From: Pyxicephalus adspersus
Lineage: Eukaryota; Chordata; Amphibia; Anura; Pyxicephalidae
Reading direction: 5' to 3'
DNA length: 64,000 bases
Assembly: GCF_032062135.1 (NCBI RefSeq)
Contig: NC_092861.1
Coordinates: forward strand, 3,251,051 to 3,315,050
The translations under genes were made by a program, and so were the position numbers. A model generated the notes under the pieces. That model searched no databases. It was not told where the DNA came from and worked only from the letters and a program-made list of their open reading frames with translations. Positions within the stretch are counted from its first letter, which is position 1. Every line of letters begins with the position of its first letter. Of the stretch, positions 22,906 through 34,375 are shown one piece after another.

Positions 22906-22926
22906 CTTCACTGCACCTTCCGCCAT
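22906..22926 (-). other. possible alternative 7-codon first exon of PINX1
   Basis: On the minus strand ATGGCGGAAGGTGCAGTGAA plus G is followed at once by GTAAGG, a good donor. It encodes MAEGAVK and ends in phase 0, exactly what exon 4 requires, so a spliced product would read MAEGAVK then DNWIAHQ without the G-patch. This is a coincidence test only: no promoter is visible and the site lies right beside a MITE end. Confidence 0.2.
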
Positions 22927-22935
22927 CACAACCCA

Positions 22936-23080
22936 GTGTTCTCTCCGACCCTTTTTAGTCAGGAGGCCCTCCCGGTACTTTTCAGTAACCACCCAGCTGT
23001 TTATGGCTGGTTACTGATGAGTTGGGTCACAAAACAGGGCTGCTACCCACCTATAGCTCCTTCCCACCCAGCCTAAATGC
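22936..23080 (+). mobile_element. hAT-like MITE copy 9 (forward)
   Basis: Reads GTGTTCTCTCCGACCCTTTT, the arms ACTTTTCAGTAACCACCC and GGCTGGTTACTGATGAGT, and CTCCTTCCCACCCAGCCT. The right terminus is lost. Confidence 0.75.
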
Positions 23081-23154
23081 TAAATGTGTTACTTCAAATC
23101 CCTCCACAGCTCTTCCCCCACCTACCTAACTGATACACAAACCCCTCTACAGTT

Positions 23155-23235
23155 CTGTATCTGTCTGTCATTTGCAACCCGTATTTTATGTACAGCGCTG
23201 CATACTATGCTGGCGCTATATAAATCCTGTTTAAT
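23155..23235 (+). repeat. LINE-tail repeat fragment
   Basis: Reads CTGTATCTGTCTGTCATTTG and TGCTGGCGCTATATAAATCC, the final part of the 16008-16155 family. Confidence 0.65.
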
Positions 23236-23468
23236 ATTATCTAATGATAACTATTGAGACTGATGCACTTTGAATACTTGGCCACTAGGTGTCAGAATAA
23301 GTCTTCTGTTTATTATGCATTGAAGGGAGTTGCATGGCTGACTTCATTGGCAGTAAATTGATAAATGCAGAGTAATAAATACAATTCTTTCTTTAATTGA
23401 TGGCAAAAAAAGGATTGATAAGCATACGTATGGATTACCCATGCTGCCTCCTCATCATCATAACTCAC

Positions 23469-23487
23469 GCTCAGCCAGCATCGCCAT
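23469..23487 (-). CDS. PINX1: PINX1 exon 1, coding part
   Basis: On the minus strand a strong start context, GGCACCATGGCG, opens MAMLAE plus one base, then the donor GTGAGTTA. Vertebrate PINX1 starts MSMLAER and has its first intron after the same base of the arginine codon, so this very short first coding exon fits in sequence, phase, length and position at the head of a GC-rich promoter. It lies 696 bp upstream of exon 4, too close to leave room for the two intervening exons seen in other vertebrates. Confidence 0.8.
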
Positions 23488-23780
23488 GGTGCCGGTAAGA
23501 ACTTTCAGCTGCCGTGTGACAGTAAACGAGGCGAGTTTGAGGGGCGCGATAAGATGACGTCACGCCCTCACTAGTTTTTCCCTGTCCGCAGTAGAGGAGC
23601 CATTTTGTTGTAGCCAGGAGAGAGCTTCAGGGAGGAGAGACTACAAGAAAATGTCCGCGCAGTGATACGTAGCCCACGTGACGCAATAGTGAGCGGGGCG
23701 AGAGAGGCGAGCACGTGTGCGGTGTTTTGAGTGGGCGGGGCCAGACCTCTATAGAGGGAGGAGGGAGCTCAGTCACTGTG
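23488..23780 (-). promoter_or_regulatory. PINX1: PINX1 promoter, GC-rich, with CRE, YY1-like and E-box sites
   Basis: A CpG-rich stretch in an otherwise AT-rich window. A perfect palindromic CRE (TGACGTCA, 23555-23562) lies about 70 bp upstream of the ATG. A YY1-like CAAAATGGC on the minus strand (23607-23599), two CACGTG E-boxes (23675-23680, 23712-23717) and a GC box GGGCGG (23733-23738) follow. There is no good TATA box for the minus strand. This is the layout of a housekeeping-type promoter. The transcription start cannot be fixed from sequence. Divergent transcription to the right is possible but not shown. Confidence 0.65.
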
Positions 23781-23989
23781 CTGTGACTGAATGGAAATGA
23801 TTCCCATAAGTGGGAAAAAGCTTTATTATCGTCATCGGTTTTTTCTGGAGACTTAGAAGGGTTAAACAAATGGAAGGAGCCTTTAGGGAAGAAACTAGAA
23901 ACTTGGTGAGGAATCATTATAGAGGAGATATTTTGTGAGATTTATATATGTTTTCATACTTCACTTACCAACCAATGCACCCTTTGTAT

Positions 23990-24480
23990 CATTCAAGTAC
24001 CCCAGCTGTACCCCATAAACCCACCTATATTCCCTCCCATTGGGGGAGGGGGGCAGCTCTATATGTAACCATGGGCTGATGGAGGGGGGGGACAAACTCA
24101 ATAATATTGGCCATGGGGTCCCCAATTCAATGACCATTGGGGGAAGAGTAACTCCATAGTAATATCCGTACTGGGGATCCCCTTCGTAATGGCCATTGAG
24201 GACCAACTCTATATCAGTAGCTATGGGCCATGGGGAGGTCCAATTCCATTGGCTATGGAGGGTCTAACTCAATATTAATGGCCATTGGTGTGGGTGGGGG
24301 GTACTCTATAATAATGGCCACAAGTGGGCCAACTTGACTATATTATTGGGAGAGGGGGCATAAAAATGATCATTTGGCTTATTAATAGCCATAGGGATCA
24401 ACTTTATATTATTAATAACTATGGGGGGCACCGCATTCATAGCAATGGACAACTCAATATTAATGGCCTAAAATAATTTC
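23990..24480. repeat. degenerate tandem repeat
   Basis: Irregular repetition of GGCCATTGGGG and CAACTCTATATTAATGGCC-like blocks, with GGGGGAGGGG runs. Period and boundaries are uncertain because units are of unequal length. Confidence 0.55.
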
Positions 24481-24599
24481 AGCTCATGTAATACCTACAA
24501 ATTCACCTTAGGCAGATGCAGACTTTGGCCAAATACCAATTTTTTCCTAATAATGTCCCCCTCCCCGTTCTTATGAACGCTAAAAAAAGACAGAACATG

Positions 24600-26130
24600 G
24601 GGCATGGTGTCATGCTTGGGGAGACAGAGCCTCTAGGGGGGGCTATGGCTTGCACGGTGGTGTGAGCCCTGAGCACCAAGGAGCAGAGTTTAAGCAGTAA
24701 CCAGGACTTCTCAAGGGCCCCAAGTGGTGAGGAGGTTGGGCTGCTGGGTACTGTCAGGTTGCGGTCCTTGGGCACACCAGGTTGGGCAGGAGGATACATG
24801 GTACCTAATCTCTAAGGGGAAGAAATGTCAAGGAAAGCCGGGGTCGGGGCAGGCAGCGAGCAAGAGAGGTCAGGTCACAAGCCAGGGGTCCAGGAAATAG
24901 ACACAAGTGACACAGGGGCCATTGCAGCCACAGGTAACACAGTAGACACTGGAAGCAAAAGGAGCCTCAGGTGATACAGGGATATCCACAGACAGAGAGG
25001 AACACTGGAACAGCACAGGGAAGTTGGCTGGGAAACAACAGACTGGACAACAAGGGGTTAGCACAGGAGCTGGACAGAGGAAACACTGAATTACCCAACA
25101 GGTGTAAAGGAACAAGCTCAGAAGAACTAGGGTGCTCGGCACTAGTGGAGACACGTTACATGAACACTGAGTGCTGTGTCTGAGCTAGGTAAATAGCCAT
25201 GGATGATTAATAGGCTATTTCCTGATTGGCCGGCGGGATGAGCGAAACTGATAAAGCTTGGAAGAGCAGGCCCACCCAGAGTCAGAACTGTCGACATGCG
25301 CAGGAGAGAGGCGCCTGAAAATTCTTGAACAGTTCCACACAAATGGTTGAGTTATCCTCAAGCCCTAAGCATTATTGAATCATGAGGATCCCAAGATATG
25401 GGGCAATATAAGAATCGAGTCGAGAACCAGAGCACACAGTTCAGTGATCTAGATGTCAGGACCGGCTTTTCTATTGAGACTGGAATATAAGGAAATTGGG
25501 ACCTTACTGCACCCGACCAGAGGACCTGACGTGTTAAGGCCAGACAGACCAGTCAGAAGCTGTAAGGAGTCCAGATTAATCCCAGTCTTCTCACACTGTG
25601 CCTGTGTCCCTATCACCCACCTCACATTCCTCTGCAGCACCAGCCATGATCAGGAATCCTAAAAACCTGGTCACCTAAAAACTCCCCCTTTACCCAGAAT
25701 ATTCCGCAGAAGCACTCCATCTGCTGGCAGAAGTGCAAACACCACCTGAGCAGCCTCTGCTCCTGCACTCCCTCTGGTGGTGGGTTCTATTATCTTAGGG
25801 TCCCATCTGCCTCATGACCTCCCCTATAAAAGGAAGTGACTGGCTACGGTTCCCTTAGGCTTTGTTCCCAGGTTCCAGCTGTTCTTGTCTGTGCCTCTAG
25901 TTACTGATTCTCCTGTATACTGACTTGCTTTGGCTATTCCTGTCTGCTGCTTGCCCTGACCTCTGGCTTGTTTGACCACGCTTCTGTCTCACATTCCAGC
26001 ACCTCGCCTGTTCCCTGACAGCAGTCACCAGCCTCTGTATGCACGGGGGCAGCAACCTGGCAGCTCCCCGCACCATAACATCCTCACCTGCTTAGACTCT
26101 GACCCCTGTGCACGTCTCTGCCAACTGGGA
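24600..26130. repeat. unclassified interspersed repeat region
   Basis: Text typical of frog dispersed repeats: GGGGTCGGGGCAGGCAGCGA, GTCAGGTCACAAGCCAGGGG and GACACAAGTGACACAGGGGC on one side, and a second part containing the TATA-like CTATAAAAGGAAGTGACTGG at 25824-25843 followed by TGCTTGCCCTGACCTCTGGC. No reverse transcriptase, integrase or long terminal repeat pair was recognised. It could be parts of LTR-type or DNA elements; open frames here show no domain. Confidence 0.4.
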
Positions 26131-26828
26131 TGGTGATACGGAGGGTCCAAAATCGGGCCCGGTGGCAACATGACAGGGACATTTTGAAGCATGACAAAGG
26201 CACTCATGGATTTGAGGCAAGAAAGTGTTCATCAGACAAATTAAACTGGGGACAGACTGAGGATCAGAATGCATGGACTGTATTGGAAGAAGAGGGACCA
26301 TAAGAAAGAAACAGGAAGTAAAAGAGCAGGACAGAAGTAACAAGGCATGAAGTAAACAAGGGAGAGGATTGGGACAAAGACAAAGATGTAAGAAAGAAAA
26401 GGCCAAAAAGTTGTCCAATACACATACCAGAGCTAAGCTCCACTTGGGAGAATTGAGGGATCCCGTGTGGATCTCGCTGGCAGACACCTTGCCTGATGCT
26501 CGGGCCCTCATAGAGCACATTTGACAGCTGGTGGTAGTGAAAGGTGATGGTACTACTCACTGTCGCCCCCTTTATTCTTTATGGAGCTGCTATGGGGAGA
26601 AGCTACATGTAACATCTTCCATGTGGCATGAGGAAGCCATAAGAGCTGCACAACCTCACCGCCAGTCTGAACAGAACCCAATTCCATTGAAAACCTCCAT
26701 TTTTGTTTTAGAGGTAGCCTGAAATGTTTAGAACTCATCTCAAGCTTTACTTAATCTCACTTTCTTTTTCAGGGACCTAAGGACATTTTTCTCAATTTTG
26801 CCATTAAAATATGGAGTTAAATAATTAA

Positions 26829-26995
26829 TGCTCTTCAAGACTGGAGAAGATAGATTAGGAAGAACCCGAGTGATCCAGCAAACCTGGAATGGATCTGGTC
26901 CAGGATATCATCGAAATTGATTTTTGCTGGATCCCCCAGATTTTCCTATGATGGTCTATCTTCTCCAGTCTTGGAGAGCTTTAAAAAATCAGGCC
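26829..26995. mobile_element. foldback MITE family 2, copy 1
   Basis: Left arm CAAGACTGGAGAAGATAGAT, AGAACCCGAGTGATCCAGCA; right arm GCTGGATCCCCCAGATTTTC, TGGTCTATCTTCTCCAGTCT. The arms pair across a short loop near 26905. The outermost ends are lost. Confidence 0.65.
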
Positions 26996-27718
26996 CAGTG
27001 TCTTCTGGTAAAGCAAAGTGACAATGTTGTAGCAGCAGATATTCAGTACAAATTGATTTTGGCTGGTGTAAATATCGGCGTACACTTCTTGGGTAGATCT
27101 TCATGCACTGAGATTATTGGCTCCACAGAGATTGTTGTAATCGCTCACTTTCCTAAATTCCTCATTTGCTCCTCCTCAGAGAAAACCATTCTGATGTCTC
27201 ATTAATCTGATGCTGAAGTTTGGTAACTCTGGTGAGGTTGCTCTTGTAAATCAAATAATAGGAAGCTAAGTTGCTCAGAAGGTGAAACCCCAAACAAAAA
27301 AGTAGAACCCAAAGCAACTTATAAGACTCCTAAAAACGATCACATCGACTTGTTTGAGGGGGCCAATACAAGTTTCTTTCACCAAAACATCTATCAACCT
27401 TTGAGGGACCCTTCAAAAACTTGAAGATCGGGAAGCTGGCTGTGAACCTTGTGTGAACTATTAGTTGCTTTTGGGTCTTTTGCCTCTTGTTTTGGTCATT
27501 TTTTTTGTGGTTTGGGGCTCAGTTCCTAAGGATCTTGACTTGGTAGTAAATGCTATAATTCAATGAAGATGACCGTGTTGGGTACAGTCTACAGAAAGGG
27601 TCACAAGTCTTGAGTTTGATATTAGAGTATTTCATTATCAGAGTGATGTTGGGTGAAGACGTGGTCCATTTTAAAGTTTTAGGTGAAAGTGCCATATAAA
27701 TACTACAGATACTACAAC

Positions 27719-27883
27719 AGTATTCTCCCCACAATATTTTTTTAGGCTGGGTGGGAAGACGCTGTAGGCAGGTGGCAGCCCCTGTATTGTGGCCCAACTT
27801 TTCAGCAAACACCCAAAAAAGCCGGGAGGTAACTGGAAAGTGCCGGATAATGTGCCAGAGTAAAAGCGCCTGGGGAGAACACG
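27719..27883 (-). mobile_element. hAT-like MITE copy 10 (reverse), near complete
   Basis: Starts AGTATTCTCCCCACAATATT, ends CTGGGGAGAACAC. Central arms are AACTTTTCAGCAAACACCC and GGGAGGTAACTGGAAAGT. Flanks ACTACAAC (27711-27718) and GCTACAAG (27884-27891) share a central CTACAA, consistent with a decayed 8-bp target duplication. About 165 bp. Confidence 0.75.
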
Positions 27884-27899
27884 GCTACAAGACGTCTGT

Positions 27900-28740
27900 G
27901 TTCATTTTAATATCGAGAAATGTTTTGTCCATGTCATAGCCTGGTTAACTTAAACATTGTTTAATGGCTTCATGGCTTAGCCAATTTTCAAGGAATCAAC
28001 AATAGACAATAGTCAAAAGTAAAACAGCATTTAAAATCAAGTAAACCAAGATTAAGAGAACTTGAATAGTTTATTTCATCACAATGTAAAAGAAAGGCTG
28101 GCATGTTTCGAGAGTATTCACCCACCATATCAGTGGCAAGAATCTGGATGGACTTGGTCTTAAATTGGTTAAAAATTAAACATTTTAAAACCTCTAAAAA
28201 GCAAAACTTGGATAAATTAGTTCCACAATTTAAAAGCAGGCTCAGGATTCTGATTACAAACCTAGGTCATGCTAAGTCAACCTACCTTCTCATATCTCCT
28301 TCCTAAATCTTCCTTGTGCCATCATGTCTTATGAGGCTACCTCAGGGACAGTTGGTGAACCATAGCTATAAAGTTCGGCCCTTTTAGGAAAGTGAAAATA
28401 AATCTGACAAAATAGGTAATGTGACATATTTGGGGATATTTCCACCTAGAGGGGGCAAAAATTTCTGAAAGCCTATATATAAGTAAGGCACAAGTAAATT
28501 GCCTTTCTGCTCAGGGACTCCCAGGGGTATTTTGAAAAGGTGGAAAAAGCACCATTCCTGTTGGTAGGAACATGGATGGAAGTGTCCATGTTCCTGGAAT
28601 AATTAAGTAGATATTCCTCCACCATTTACCCTTCATGGTATAAACTCACATTTTAAAGTGGATTTGACCTTGTGGGGAAAATCTAGAAATATTTATTGTG
28701 CTTAGGCAATACCCTGAAGAATTTACTTTTGTCTTGAATT
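27900..28740. other. intergenic stretch without recognised features
   Basis: AT-rich, with no motif, repeat or coding signal that I can support. Confidence 0.5.
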
Positions 28741-28744
28741 CCTG

Positions 28745-29160
28745 TTGAAAAACAGAAGTTACATTAGGTGTCTAGACACTCCTGGTGCCTCATTGATGAA
28801 AATCAGCAGTGAGAGAGCCCTTAAGGCACCACTGACTGCTAAATTCAGAAGATTTGGTGATATTATTACTTTTCTTCTCATTGTTCTCTTTGCTGGAGAG
28901 GAAGCTGTACCTGTGGACATGCAGTGCAAGGATCTTCCTGCCTCTAGCTTTTCGATTTTGTGGATCTGTGCTTCCTCCATCTTTTCTGATGCTTCTTCAT
29001 TACCTTTACCAATCTGGGGGGTAGCTACGACAGAAGGAAGCCCTGTCTCAAGATGGCTGCCTCCATACAATGACACAGTACAGAACAAAGCACGGTTGGC
29101 AATGGGGAAAATGGTCATCTTTAGGGAAACGACAAGAAATCCCGATGACTCTTCATTTCT
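28745..29160 (-). repeat. unclassified interspersed repeat, copy B
   Basis: Minus strand is collinear with 1590-1868, e.g. AGATCCTTGCACTGCATGTC, AGGTACAGCTTCCTCTCCAG and AATATCACCAAATCTT. Open frames of 154 (plus) and 134 (minus) codons overlap here on opposite strands. Because a second diverged copy exists and lacks these frames, I read them as fortuitous. Confidence 0.5.
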
Positions 29161-29209
29161 CATGTGTTTGTCTTATATGGGTACAACTTCCACAAATCAT
29201 AGTACTTAA

Positions 29210-30150
29210 TAAACTGTTAAAAACAACACGCACTCCAGTTTTATTAAAATGAACTGTTTATATTTTTTTTCAGTTAAGTCAGTACATTATAATGTATTAA
29301 AATGGAAAGGTACAAAATTCAAATAAATCCTTTCTGATTCATGTATAAATCCATTGTCAAGATGACGATTTTTGTTTTTTTGAATTTTTTTTTTCATTAG
29401 CACGTATTTGAATATAACATTTAAAATGGCAATGAAACTATTGAAACGATGAATGGAAGAAAATTCAAAAGAAAATATTTTTTTTTTTTTTCTGGCTCAT
29501 TTTGGCATGATCTCTTGACGCTACCTGGGTTCCCCAAAACCACGTACATGGCGGCAAAATAGATATGTGAAACTCATTATAAAAAAATAAACAGACTTTT
29601 ACAAAAAAATTCCTATTTGTCCTTTTTTTTAAATCTTTCTGCACAGTCTGCACTAACAATATATACATTCATTTTGTCAGGGAAGACGGCCAAGCCACAA
29701 ACTTCCGAGAAGAAGGTGATGGAAAACGATATATAGAGAGAATTAGTTTTTTTATATAATATAATAATAATAAAAAATTGATCGTTGTTAACAGCTTACA
29801 TAAACAATACGTCCAAACCTCGCTCTGCTAGACAATGCAATCTAGGTAATACATTGACCTCGGCAGTGAGGGGTTTAGCTGAACAAAACACAGAAATTAA
29901 TTTTATTTTTGACTGAGGCACAGAATCTTAGTATTGGCCCAGTTATAGAGGTAATGAAAATATGGTATAAAAATATATAAATCGGCATGCAAAAGGAAAT
30001 AAGTAGCAGTGGAAGCAATCTACTGATTGTGTATGTGATGATTGTAAAGCTCTCCACATTTTTTTTCTGATTGACATTTATTTTTATAGTTACATCCTAA
30101 TAATTTTTGGGGGTTAAAATGTTTGTTGTCTTGCAATATGTTACTACTGC
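29210..30150. other. AT-rich intergenic stretch
   Basis: Low-complexity A and T runs including poly(T) near 29479 and an AT-rich (AATA)n-like run near 29758. No gene or repeat family recognised. Confidence 0.5.
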
Positions 30151-30860
30151 ACCCCCTTTTCATACCTAAAGCCTTCTTATTGCTGTGCCTTCATCCTTTC
30201 ATAACACTGTCACCTCCTTAGATGACCCACATTCCAGTCCTCCCAACCTTATACCTGCAAACCATTACTTCCCCTTCATCCCTTACCCCAATTCTTTCAC
30301 CCGTTCTCATTTGCCTGACTTCACTCATAACTGCAATGCCCACCTATGTGCTTGCTATCACAGCACCAATGCATGCCTTGGCACTTGCCAATCTACCCTG
30401 TAGATGCCCTTCTGTATTCAACCCAATAAATAAGACACTTTCGTAAATGTTTTTAAACAGTGTAAAGTTCTTTTGGTCACTGGTCTCCTCCATGTCTGCT
30501 TATTTACTCGATGATCAAATGACACTAATGTCCTACAACCCATACTTATGAACTCAATTGTGTTGAAGATCTAAGCTGGCTGAGAGGTCTTCCGCACCCC
30601 AGGTATTTGGTCCCAGGCTGTGCTCTGTGGCTTCCTTTGGTGACCAATATCCCATTTTTGCATGCTTTGTGACATAAACGGCATCTGTAGGAACTTCGAA
30701 GAGCAGCAAAGGGATATCAGCACCAGGCAAAAAATGATCTTCTCAACATAGTAGAGTTCAGCAGCATGGAGAGAAGGACATGTCAATATTATTTATCTTT
30801 TCAGGGTATGTTTCTCTTTAAAATAGCAACAGAGTCACTCTAAACACTACAGAGATTATA

Positions 30861-31125
30861 GGTCTGATTTATTAAAGCTGTACAAGACTGGTGAAGATAG
30901 ACTATCACGGGAAGAACCTGATCCAGCAAGCCTTGAATGGATTTCAAACCGTTCTAACCTTCGACAGTCTAGTCTAGGTTTCTTGGATCACCCAGGTTCT
31001 CCCATGATAGTCTATCTTCTCCAGTCATGGAGAGCTTTGTTTTATATGGAACTAAATCACCCAGGTTCTCCCATGATAGTCTATCTTCTCCAGTCATGGA
31101 GAGCCCTGTTTTATATGGAACTATT
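30861..31125. mobile_element. foldback MITE family 2, copy 2, with 69-bp duplication
   Basis: Preceded by TA, starts GGTCTGATTTATTAAAGCTG, left arm GACTGGTGAAGATAGACTAT, right arm CACCCAGGTTCTCCCATGAT and AGTCTATCTTCTCCAGTCAT. The right arm is then repeated once 69 bp further on (CACCCAGG at 30989 and again at 31058). Confidence 0.7.
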
Positions 31126-31729
31126 TAAAAATTTGGCATTAGGCAGGACATTATTGCACAAAGGGACAGCCGATGTGTTTTCTGCAATAAGCATTCTTAA
31201 CCTGCCTGTTCACATTGTGGAACTGTCAAGCCGTACATGTGCAGCTCAGCGTTGGGTGCCAGGATACCTGGGAATCCCGACTTCCCATGCACTTGTGGGT
31301 CGTCAATGAACTTCTACACACCTGCATTGGAGTTACATCACCCTAGCCCAGCCAATAACGATGGCTGAAGATGGCAGCCAGGAAAAGAAGAGGGAAGAAG
31401 ATGGCAGAACGTCAACAGGTAATTATTTCAGGGTTTAGTCTTGATTAATTACAACTTCGCTCTTTCTAGATAAAGCTGAATACAAGCTTACTGGTTCGAT
31501 GAGTAGGAATTGTGGGTGCATTCAGCCGATTTTCATGGTAAAGCCCAGTGTGGGATGGAAGAAACCATCTGCCTGGTTAAGGGTTTACTAATCATTATCC
31601 AACATCTTGAATAAACCCTCAAAGCCAGCTGAATTCCATAGAAATTGTTTTGGATTAGGTAGGTGTGTTTTGTGTAACATGCAGATTTAGAATTATGTGT
31701 AATATGCCACTTAGTGTCCACCACATGCG

Positions 31730-32160
31730 ATGTATCCTCTAGAGAAGTCATTCTCAATCACGGTTTGCTGGACACCTAGGGTTCCTCAAGATGTTACTCT
31801 AGACCTCAAATTTGATGGTGCCTGCAAAGTTCCACCACTGGGCAGAACTAAGAGTAAGAAACCAATGTTTTTTTTTTTTGCTGTCGGAAAGGGTGGCTTT
31901 CCGACCAACAAAATAAAGGAGTTATACTTTTCACCGGTCACCAACGAAAGACTGGACCACCATAAGAAATTTCTGGGCCTCATTTTGGGTAAATTTCAGG
32001 TTCCCCCTTTTCTATGTCTAAAAGTTCCAGCATTGAAAAAGCCAAATTCTTTTGATCACGGCCCAGTACAGAAGAACCCCTTGTTCTTGCCTGATGGTGA
32101 CCCAGTGGACTCTCTCTTTGACCCCCAATTATTTTTAGCAGTTTTTCGAGACCTAAAATA
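31730..32160 (+). other. 143-codon open frame, probably repeat read-through
   Basis: The frame begins in a sequence with GAAGTCATTCTCAATCACGG and TTCCTCAAGATGTTACTCTA, resembling the 3320-3535 repeat. It has no recognisable domain, an internal poly(T) run giving FFFF, and no splice or promoter context. Confidence 0.35.
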
Positions 32161-32169
32161 ATTTCAAGG

Positions 32170-34080
32170 GTTTTTCTTGGGTAAAAACAGATGAGAAAGG
32201 CTTCTCTAGAGCATCTCCAAGTTCAATATCTTGGGTGAAATATACGATCCTTTATAACTGGGCAAAACTAACATACACCATACAGTGATCATCTCACAAA
32301 TATGATACAAACATTTTCACTTTCCATATTGTTCAACATAAAATAAAACCCACAACCTGGTTTTAAGGAACATTTTTACACATAGGTACATTATGATGGA
32401 ATTGTAATAAAAAAAAATATTCATGGATTCAAAAAGGATGTCTTAAACCAAAATTTGAAAGGTTTACATCTGAGGTGGGGGAAGAAGAAGGCGGGGAATC
32501 AAGTTAACAAACCAATCACTTAAAAAATTGAAAATAAAAAACCCATCCTTTCACGAGGACCTAAACAACATTTCTCAATGCACTAAGTACATTTTTACCA
32601 TGCAAGATTACACAAACATTTTATTTTATATTTTTTGTAATGTTTTATTTATTTTTAAACACCAACATTATGCATTTGTTTTTTTTTTAATCATACTGGT
32701 TAAAATTACAGCCCAGGGCTGTCAGTAATCAGATACATCATATACATATTTTATACATAATTTGGACAAAACAACATTACACTTTAAAAAAAAAAACTTT
32801 TTGAGTGGAAGATTGGAAAGGATAAAAATGTCTTGAAAATGATTATTAGAACATCATAAAAATGGCTTGAACCACTTGCTGAAATGGTCAACCTGTCTGC
32901 CGTTGACCAACGTCTTGGTACTGAGCAACAGGCAATAATGTGAACACCTATACACTCACATTTGAATATATTATAATTTACTAAAGGAATATATATAATA
33001 TATTTACTATATTATATATTTACTTTTTTAGTCTATGTTGACAGAAGCCAAGGTGATCTCCAACTAAAATTAAGGTAAAAATAAAAAAATTGTTGTCAAT
33101 TTGAAACATTGTCTATAAACTTGTCTCCGTAGCCCCTTTCGCGAGCATCAATGCTTTGGAAGTTGGACCCTTGTGCAGAGCATGTTTGGAAGATCTGCAG
33201 GTTCGGTTGAAGCAGTGGATCTCGGGAACTGTGCTACGGCTGTATGATTTTTATCATTTATACTTTAATACTCAGCACCCAAATGGGAATGGGGTGGAGT
33301 ACTCCTCTAAGAACTGGCAACAAGGACATACGTTGTACTATCGAGAAACCTAAAACTAAATTTTTGGTCATGGGGGGGGGGTTAATAGAATAAATTTTAA
33401 TTGTGGGCAAATGTGGTCATTGTATGACTGCATTTTCTAAACCAATGGATATTGATAGGATAGGACAGTTGTCTACTGTCTGTACGTGGAAGTATTATCT
33501 GTAGACCCATACACATGGGTGCTCGGTTGAGGAGCCTTGCACATGTTCCACCTCCAATAATGCCAACACGTTAATAATGTATTAAGAGAAAACTCTCCTA
33601 ATACACACAAGAATTCAATGCAGTGATTGTTTTGTTTTTTACTGCCACACGTTGAAGCTGAACCCCAGGCAAACCACAAAGTATGCAACTGAAATGCACA
33701 TATATGAGCACCGTGAGGTCCTGGGCCTACCTGGAAACCACATTGCCATACAACAATGCAGTCTGGTCCAGAACTGGCCCACTGGCTATTGATTGGATGA
33801 TTGAGCAGCACCACATTGATATGTTATCCCTGTGCTCTGTCCTTCCTATCGGAATGGTAGCACTGTAAAAAGCATTAAAGCTTCGGTTGGCTCCTAGTGC
33901 CGGCCCTTGGCCCCATTCTTATATTAGACACATATATTAAAAAACAAAGAATTTAAAAAAAGAAAAAAAAATACATAAATGTTTCCATTTTTTATGTATC
34001 TTCCAGAAGTTTATCTTTAAAAACCAAAGGTACCTACAGTGTCATGACACTGGGGCACAAATAGTTTTGAGTAGCACCTT
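32170..34080. other. intergenic stretch without recognised features
   Basis: AT-rich, with short A/T runs and TATATA blocks around 32985-33025. No exon of a known gene and no recognised transposon. Confidence 0.45.
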
Positions 34081-34099
34081 TAAAGGTAAATTCTGATAT

Positions 34100-34375
34100 T
34101 CCTAAATGACTATGAAGGTTATAAATCCACTTTGTGTGCACCAAATGCCTTTAGGAGCATTGAAAGTGATTAGTGGGCTGTACATAGCCTATGTAGCTAT
34201 GGGAGGGACCCAGAGACTCCACCTACTACAAGTGGGTGGATACAAGACCAGTCAGAATGCACAAGAAGAAAGAATGGCAGAGACTGGTCTTTATTACAGG
34301 AAGCTCCTGTACAGAGGCAAAGTTGTTTCATGCTGGATTACTGGAAGAATTGCACGAAGCGCACCAAGATTCAAG
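34100..34375 (+). repeat. interspersed repeat (pair with 54690-54840)
   Basis: The part 34235-34350 reads ACAAGACCAGTCAGAATGCA, AGAGACTGGTCTTTATTACA, GGAAGCTCCTGTAC and CATGCTGGATTACTGGAAGA. The same order of blocks occurs at 54735-54835. Family unknown. Confidence 0.5.

Larger units (their letters stand above)
22773..23468 (-). other. PINX1: PINX1 DNA between exon 4 and exon 1; exons 2-3 not found
   Basis: Only 696 bp separate exon 1 and exon 4. Reading the minus strand in three frames I find none of the expected tryptophan, glycine and lysine-rich codons of the N-terminal and G-patch exons. The stretch is largely filled by a MITE copy (22936-23080) and a short LINE tail (23155-23235). Either two exons have been lost from the assembly or the gene is truly altered. 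Confidence 0.6.

Noticed and set aside
28745..29209. Overlapping 154- and 134-codon frames on opposite strands as a possible gene
   Set aside because: The stretch is a repeat whose other copy does not keep the frames.
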